In this document: piece after piece, positions 60,053 through 64,000 of the stretch
Position numbering within the stretch: the stretch's first letter is position 1
How the letters are laid out: every line of letters begins with the position of its first letter
Source: Streptomyces sp. CG4
GTDB lineage: Bacteria > Actinomycetota > Actinomycetes > Streptomycetales > Streptomycetaceae
Length of the DNA stretch: 64,000 bases
NCBI RefSeq assembly: GCF_041080655.1
Contig: NZ_CP163525.1
Span: 4,774,001 to 4,838,000, forward strand
Reading direction: 5' to 3'
Position numbers and translations under genes: made by a program
The notes under the pieces: generated by a model
What the model saw: only the letters and a program-made list of their open reading frames with translations
Told to the model about the DNA's origin: nothing
Databases searched by the model: none

Positions 60053-61608
60053 TTCGCCCCTCCGTCGAGCAGGTCGAGCAACCGCAGGAGTTCCTGCCGG
60101 GAGTTCTTGCCGTGCTGGGTGAGCGGGAAGGTCTCGAGGACCCGGAAGACGGCGGGCACCTTCGCCGGCTCCAGGCGCCGGGCCAGTTCCTTGCGCAGCG
60201 CCCCGGGATCCAGGTCGCACTCCGCGAACAGCACCAGGTCGTGCGTCTCGCCGGGGGGAACCGCGGCTGCCGCGCGGACACCGGGCACGTCGAGCGCGGC
60301 GGCCTCGATCTCCGTCGTACTCATGCGGATTCCCTTGCGCTTGAACATGTCGTCGCGGCGTCCCTCGAAGTAGAGGTAGCCGTCGGTGTCGAACCGGCCG
60401 TAGTCACCGGTATGCAGGCGAAGCCGGCCTGTGACGGGGTCAGGACGGAAGGCGCCAGCGGTGGCTTCCGGTGTCCTCCAGTAGCCGGGCATGACGTGCG
60501 GTCCGGCGGCGACGATCTCACCCACCTCGCCGACGGGAACGGGATCCCCCTCGGCGTCAAGAATCACCACCTGGGTCCCCGGCAGTGGCAGTCCCACGGA
60601 ACCCGGGCGTTCCGTGTCCTCCTCAGGTGGCATGACGGTGATGCGTTTGGCCTCCGTCTGGCCGTACTGGCGCACCACTCGGGCGCCGGGGAAGTGTGCG
60701 CGAAGCGCTTCCATGGTGGCCTTGGGCAGGGCAGCACCCGTGTTGGTGAACATCCGCACCGGCGCCTGCTCGCCCCCTTCCCGCGTGGCCAGGGTGACGA
60801 TCATGGTGGCGAACGAGGGAACGAGCGGGACGACAGTGACGCCCAGCTCCCGCATCCGGCGCAGGATCGTCAGATCCGAATCCCTCTCGGCCAGGACGAC
60901 CTCGCAGCGGACGGCGCAGGTCATCAGCACCTTGTAGAGCCCGTAGTCCCACGACATCGGAAAGCGGCACAGCACGACGTCGTCGCTGCGATAGCCGAGA
61001 GCCCGGGTCAGCGCGCGGGTGGCGAAGGTCACCTGGGCGTGCGGACAGACGACGGCCTTGGGCACCGCCGTCGAACCCGAGGTGTAGACGAACGTGGCCA
61101 CGTCGTCGGGCCGTACGTCCGGGTCGGTGAAGTCGGCCCCGAGGGACTTCAGTTCCTCGACACGGGCCCACAGATCGCTTACCTGTTCGACGGTCTCGGC
61201 GCCTGCTTCGCCCAGCTTGTCCGCGCTCGCCTCGTCAGCGACGATCAAGGAGGGTTGGGCGTTGTCCAGAACATGCCGCAGATGGAATGCCTTCATCGCC
61301 GGATTGATCGGTACGAAGACCGCACCGCACCTGGAGGCGCCGTAGAACATGGCGACCAGCTTGCGGCCGGTCGGCACCTGCAGCGCGACGCGATCCCCGC
61401 GGCGGACGCCGCGTTCCTTCAGCCAGCGTGCGAACGCTCGGCTGTACAAGGCCAGCTGCCGGTAGCTCCAGACGCCGTCCGCGTCGCGGACGGCGGTGGC
61501 GTCGGGTGCCGCCGCCTCGGCGTCGTCCAGGAGATGGTGCACGAGTTGCACAGGCGACTCGACACGTATTCCGTCATTCTCATCTGTCAGATGCACGTGG
61601 CCGACCAC
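60049..61608 (-). CDS. Acyl/beta-amino-acid-adenylating ligase (VinN-like)
   Basis: A 519-residue member of the adenylate-forming (ANL) family. Motifs: phosphate loop YTSGSTAVPKAV near 185, RFPMSWDYGLYKV near 223 where an Asp could hold the amino group, YGQTEAKRITVMPP near 315, LHTGDYGRFD near 400, RRDDMFKRKGIRMS near 420 and the C-terminal catalytic Lys region LTQHGKNSRQEL near 500. GTG at 61608 has GGAGG 6 bases upstream; GTG 61614 abuts it and is less likely. It heads the starter operon. By analogy with VinN it should activate 3-methylaspartate and load it on a carrier protein. No separate carrier is present in the window, so the N-terminal ACP of PKS A is a possible acceptor. Confidence 0.88.
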   Translation of the reverse strand: MVGHVHLTDENDGIRVESPVQLVHHLLDDAEAAAPDATAVRDADGVWSYRQLALYSRAFARWLKERGVRRGDRVALQVPTGRKLVAMFYGASRCGAVFVPINPAMKAFHLRHVLDNAQPSLIVADEASADKLGEAGAETVEQVSDLWARVEELKSLGADFTDPDVRPDDVATFVYTSGSTAVPKAVVCPHAQVTFATRALTRALGYRSDDVVLCRFPMSWDYGLYKVLMTCAVRCEVVLAERDSDLTILRRMRELGVTVVPLVPSFATMIVTLATREGGEQAPVRMFTNTGAALPKATMEALRAHFPGARVVRQYGQTEAKRITVMPPEEDTERPGSVGLPLPGTQVVILDAEGDPVPVGEVGEIVAAGPHVMPGYWRTPEATAGAFRPDPVTGRLRLHTGDYGRFDTDGYLYFEGRRDDMFKRKGIRMSTTEIEAAALDVPGVRAAAAVPPGETHDLVLFAECDLDPGALRKELARRLEPAKVPAVFRVLETFPLTQHGKNSRQELLRLLDLLDGGAK

Positions 61609-61844
61609 TCGCACCCTCCGCCTCGATTGAAATCCATGGGCCGGTCCTGGGAAAATAAGGTCCGCAAACTCCGGGCGTCACGGTATGCGAGTCCCTGCCC
61701 GACCCCCACCCCTATCTCCCACTCAGGGGTGCCGCGATCCCACGATTAGGGGTGAGATGCATGTTGCATTCGACCTCGCCTCCCCAATAATGAGAGCACG
61801 TATTTGAATCGACGAACTGCGCACCTGCAAAAAAAGGGGGGCCG
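61609..61844. promoter_or_regulatory. Divergent promoter region between starter operon and SDR-methyltransferase
   Basis: This 236-base region contains CCCCTATCTCCC at 61709-61720 (minus: TAGGGG), the same 12-mer found at 36883-36894. On the plus strand CAGGGGTG (61724) and TAGGGGTG (61747) are 23 bases apart. The stretch near 61770-61810 is A/T-richer and may hold the rightward promoter. No gene is seen here. Confidence 0.5.
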
Positions 61845-62693
61845 ATGGGCCGACTGACAGGAAAAGTAGCAGTAATAACCGGTGCGGGGCGCGGTCAAGG
61901 TCGCAGCCACGCCGTGCGACTCGCGGAGGAAGGCGCGGACATCATCGCGATCGACCTCTGCGAGGACATACCCGTTGTGGAATATTCGCTGGCCAGTGCG
62001 GACGATCTGCAGGAGACCGCGCGTCTCGTGGAGAAGGCAGGGCGTCGCGTCGTTACGCACAAGGCTGACGTACGCGACCGTGCGGCGCTGCGCGCCGCCA
62101 TCGACGCGGGCGTGGCGGAACTCGGGCGGCTCGACATCGTCATCCCCAATGCCGGTATTCTTCCCATCGGTGCCGGCCGCCCCATCACGGCTTGGGCCGA
62201 GACCGTCGACATCAACCTGTCCGGCGCCATCAACACGATGCACGCGGCGCTGCCTCACCTCGGAGAAGGTGCGTCCGTCGTCGTCATCGGCTCGATCGTG
62301 GGGCTCCAGCCGGGGCACGGCGACGTGTCTCAGGCCGGACCCGGTTTCGCCGGCTACCGCTTCGCGAAGCACTCGCTCGTCGAGTACGTCAACACGCTCT
62401 CCCAGCTGCTCGCCGCCCAGCACATCCGGGTCAACGCCGTCCACCCGACGAACGTCGCGACGGAGATGCTCCTCAACGACGCGGTGTACCAGGCGTTCCT
62501 GCCCGACAAGGAGTCCCCGACGCTGCAGGACGCGATGCCGGTCTTCACCGGGATCCAGGCGATGCCGATCCCCTACGTCGCCCCGGACGACGTCTCGCAC
62601 GCCGTGGTGTACCTGGCCTCGGACGAATCGCGCTATGTCACCGGCCTGCATCTCAAGATAGATGGCGGCGCCCAGGTCAAACTCGGCCTGTGA
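61845..62693 (+). CDS. SDR family oxidoreductase, mycofactocin-coupled type
   Basis: A 282-residue short-chain dehydrogenase. The cofactor motif is TGAGRGQGRSHAVRLAEEGA (residues 12-31), whose RGQGRSHA form and the long insert after ADIIAIDL are typical of the mycofactocin-associated SDR subgroup, in which NAD is held tightly. The NAG motif lies near 102, Ser in IGSIVG near 143 and YRFAK near 166 (YxxxK). The C-terminus (YVTGLHLKIDGGAQVKLGL) is standard. A strong AAGGGGGG precedes the ATG. It is co-directional with the methyltransferase 52 bases downstream. It probably oxidises or reduces a hydroxyl/ketone of the product or a precursor. Mycofactocin biosynthesis genes are not in the window. 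Confidence 0.87.
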   Translation: MGRLTGKVAVITGAGRGQGRSHAVRLAEEGADIIAIDLCEDIPVVEYSLASADDLQETARLVEKAGRRVVTHKADVRDRAALRAAIDAGVAELGRLDIVIPNAGILPIGAGRPITAWAETVDINLSGAINTMHAALPHLGEGASVVVIGSIVGLQPGHGDVSQAGPGFAGYRFAKHSLVEYVNTLSQLLAAQHIRVNAVHPTNVATEMLLNDAVYQAFLPDKESPTLQDAMPVFTGIQAMPIPYVAPDDVSHAVVYLASDESRYVTGLHLKIDGGAQVKLGL

Positions 62694-62745
62694 CATCGCA
62701 GCACGTCAACGGCGGGCAACCGAGCGGAATTTAGAAAAGGACCTC

Positions 62746-63519
62746 ATGAGCGAGAAGCAGTTCACCGACCCGAATATTGTGCCGCACGAGTCGGAGCAGG
62801 AGCGTTATGTCCGTGAGCAGCTCACCAAGCTGTTCTCGGAGAGCCCAATTCCCCCGAAATACCTGATCGACAACTTGCCCGTGTATCTTCGGCGTCACCA
62901 GCTCGCCGATTTGCTCAGCATGGACGCCCTGTACCGCATGCTGCCCGAGGTCCCGGGCACGATCATGGAGTTCGGTGTCCTGCACGGGCGTCATCTGGCC
63001 ACTCTCACGGCGTTGCGCGCCATCTACGAGCCGTACAACTCCCTGCGCCGCATCGTCGGCTTCGACACGTTCACCGGATTCCCCGATATCGAGGACGTGG
63101 ACCGCGTCAGTACCAGCGCGGTGCCGGGCCGGTTCGCGGTGCCCGACGGCGAGGTGGACCACCTGCGCCAGGTGCTCGCTGCCCACGAAGCCGGTGAGCC
63201 CTTCGGCCACACGCAGCGTACCTTCGTGGTGCAGGGCGACGTGCGGGAGACCGTGCCGCAGTACCTGGCCGAGAACCCGGAGACCATCATCGCGATGGCC
63301 TACTTCGACCTCGACCTCTACCAGCCGACCAAGGAACTCCTCGAAGCCATCAAGCCGTACCTGACCAAGGGCAGCATCCTGGCGTTCGACGAGCTGAGCC
63401 ACCCCAAGTGGCCCGGCGAAACCACCGCTCTGCGTGAGGTGCTCGGCCTCGACTACGGGTCCCTGCGCCAGCTGGCCCCCCGTGAGTCGCCGGTGATCTA
63501 CATGAAGTGGGGTGAGTGA
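62746..63519 (+). CDS. TylF/macrocin-type SAM-dependent O-methyltransferase
   Basis: A 257-residue methyltransferase of the TylF (macrocin O-methyltransferase) family. The SAM motif is IMEFGVLHGRHLATLTAL near 77, followed by GFDTFTGFPD near 104; the metal/acidic region is MAYFDLDLYQPTKELLE near 185 and AFDELSHPKWPGET near 212. AAAGG lies before the ATG at 62746. The family usually methylates hydroxyls of sugars or polyketides, often with Mg2+. No glycosyltransferase or deoxysugar genes occur in the window, so the acceptor may be the aglycone itself or a sugar encoded elsewhere. It ends at a shared terminator that appears to close the cluster. Confidence 0.88.
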   Translation: MSEKQFTDPNIVPHESEQERYVREQLTKLFSESPIPPKYLIDNLPVYLRRHQLADLLSMDALYRMLPEVPGTIMEFGVLHGRHLATLTALRAIYEPYNSLRRIVGFDTFTGFPDIEDVDRVSTSAVPGRFAVPDGEVDHLRQVLAAHEAGEPFGHTQRTFVVQGDVRETVPQYLAENPETIIAMAYFDLDLYQPTKELLEAIKPYLTKGSILAFDELSHPKWPGETTALREVLGLDYGSLRQLAPRESPVIYMKWGE

Positions 63520-63550
63520 GGCCGGAACGCCACGAGCCTTCGAGGTGCGG

Positions 63551-63586
63551 GCGGGCGCCGGCGCGGGAATGCCCGCGGGCGCCCGC
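63551..63586. terminator. Bidirectional terminator between methyltransferase and LiaF-like gene
   Basis: Inverted repeat with outer 9-base arms gcgggcgcc (63551-63559) and ggcgcccgc (63578-63586) and further pairing inside. It lies between convergent genes and marks the probable right boundary of the cluster. Confidence 0.75.
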
Positions 63587-63592
63587 CCCGGC

Positions 63593-64000
63593 TCAGGCCT
63601 CGAGCGCCGGCTGGTCCGTACCGGGCTCGGCGGGAATCGGCTGAGGGGCCCGACGCGCGATCCCCACACCACCCCAGAACGTGAAGCCGGTGACGATCAC
63701 GCGGGGAGCGGTCGGATCCACAGCAGCGGGCGCCGGGGTACCGAAGCCGCCCATCAGTGAGAAACCGCGGGACACCACATCCACCCCTGGAGGGACGATG
63801 ACCTGCATGCCTCCCATGATCGCGAAGCAGCGCAAGACAGTCTCCCGGCTCTCGAAGTCGGCGTCCCGCAAGTCGATCTGACCGCCACCGCAGAACGCCA
63901 GAGCCCGAAAGCGCCGACCCACGGTCCACCGTCCGACACGGCGGAAGCCGCCGAGGAAGCCGAGGGCGCCGGACGACGTCCGCCGGCCCCCGATCCGGGA
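63593..64000 (-). CDS. LiaF-like cell-wall-active antibiotic response protein (C-terminal part)
   Basis: The last 135 residues of a leftward gene whose start lies beyond the window; the frame is open to the right edge. The visible part is the C-terminal LiaF-like domain: ALAFCGGGQIDLRDADFES, then FAIMGGMQVIVPPGVDVV and GFSLMGGFG, the repeated 'GG-beta-strand' pattern of this beta-helical fold. In streptomycetes such proteins often carry an N-terminal DUF1707 domain. They are associated with sensing or signalling of envelope stress. This is probably a chromosomal neighbour rather than a biosynthetic gene, though envelope-stress genes next to antibiotic clusters can be relevant to self-protection. 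Confidence 0.8.
   Translation of the reverse strand, partial: SRIGGRRTSSGALGFLGGFRRVGRWTVGRRFRALAFCGGGQIDLRDADFESRETVLRCFAIMGGMQVIVPPGVDVVSRGFSLMGGFGTPAPAAVDPTAPRVIVTGFTFWGGVGIARRAPQPIPAEPGTDQPALEA

Noticed and set aside
60053..60220. A longer N-terminus for the PLP decarboxylase
   Set aside because: The added residues are Pro/Arg/Ala-rich and correspond to the other frame of the ligase 3' end; the GTG at 60052 gives the family N-terminus and a GTGA overlap.
40847..61608. Identification of the cluster as vicenistatin itself
   Set aside because: The starter genes match, but the PKS order, the tailoring set and the absence of VinJ-M homologues in the window do not fit. Only the starter logic is shared.
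61609..61844. A cobalamin riboswitch in front of the B12-dependent mutase operon
   Set aside because: I see no B12-box-like conserved segment, and the leader before the ligase is short.
1..64000. CRISPR arrays, tRNA or rRNA genes, insertion sequences or prophage genes
   Set aside because: None was seen. The repeated sequences present are intra-PKS domain copies, not short spaced repeats or transposon ends.

Overview
The window is high-GC actinobacterial DNA, most likely Streptomyces. It carries most of a modular type I polyketide synthase (PKS) cluster, with the right-hand edge in view. The enzyme set predicts a polyene macrolactam started by a beta-amino acid: a two-subunit B12-dependent glutamate/methylaspartate mutase, a PLP decarboxylase and an acyl-adenylating ligase, as in vicenistatin-type pathways. 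The starter should be 3-aminoisobutyrate (3-amino-2-methylpropionate) made from 3-methylaspartate. The final product cannot be named because the assembly line runs off the left end.

Layout from right to left, which is the direction of most transcription. (1) 63593-64000: a LiaF-like membrane-stress protein, probably outside the cluster, after a shared terminator. (2) 61845-63519 (+): a mycofactocin-type SDR and a TylF-like methyltransferase. (3) 56980-61608 (-): ligase, decarboxylase and mutase S and E subunits with ATGA/GTGA overlaps. (4) 40847-56845 (-): PKS A (loading ACP plus three KS-AT-DH-KR-ACP modules), followed by a discrete docking-KS protein, a flavin reductase, a luciferase-like monooxygenase and a type II thioesterase. 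(5) 34146-36787 (-): Old Yellow Enzyme, P450 and ferredoxin. (6) 33589-34044 (+): a SRPBCC cyclase-like protein. (7) 1-33306 (-): a DUF993 protein, an FAD monooxygenase, PKS C (AT-DH-KR-ACP-KS-AT-ACP, starting without a KS), PKS D (KS-AT-KR-ACP), PKS E (three KS-AT-DH-KR-ACP modules, frameshifted here) and the start of PKS F.

Read as an assembly line, modules 1-3 add malonyl units and reduce them to alkenes. Module 4 adds a methylmalonyl unit and makes a methyl-alkene. Module 5 leaves a beta-ketone and module 6 an A-type beta-hydroxyl. Modules 7-9 make three more alkenes, and module 10 continues beyond the window. The most unusual point is module 4. Its ketosynthase seems to be the free-standing docking-KS at 39472-40836, while its AT-DH-KR-ACP begins about 9 kb away at 30625, with seven non-PKS genes between them. 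The break lies exactly between the KS and the KS-AT linker.

Other notable points: a 2-base deletion splits PKS E at about 12215; near-identical AT, KS and KR segments recur across modules; direct repeats of TAGGGG spaced by one or two helical turns occur before several transcription units; and no dedicated carrier protein, aminoacyl-protecting ligase or loading acyltransferase of the vicenistatin type is present in the window.
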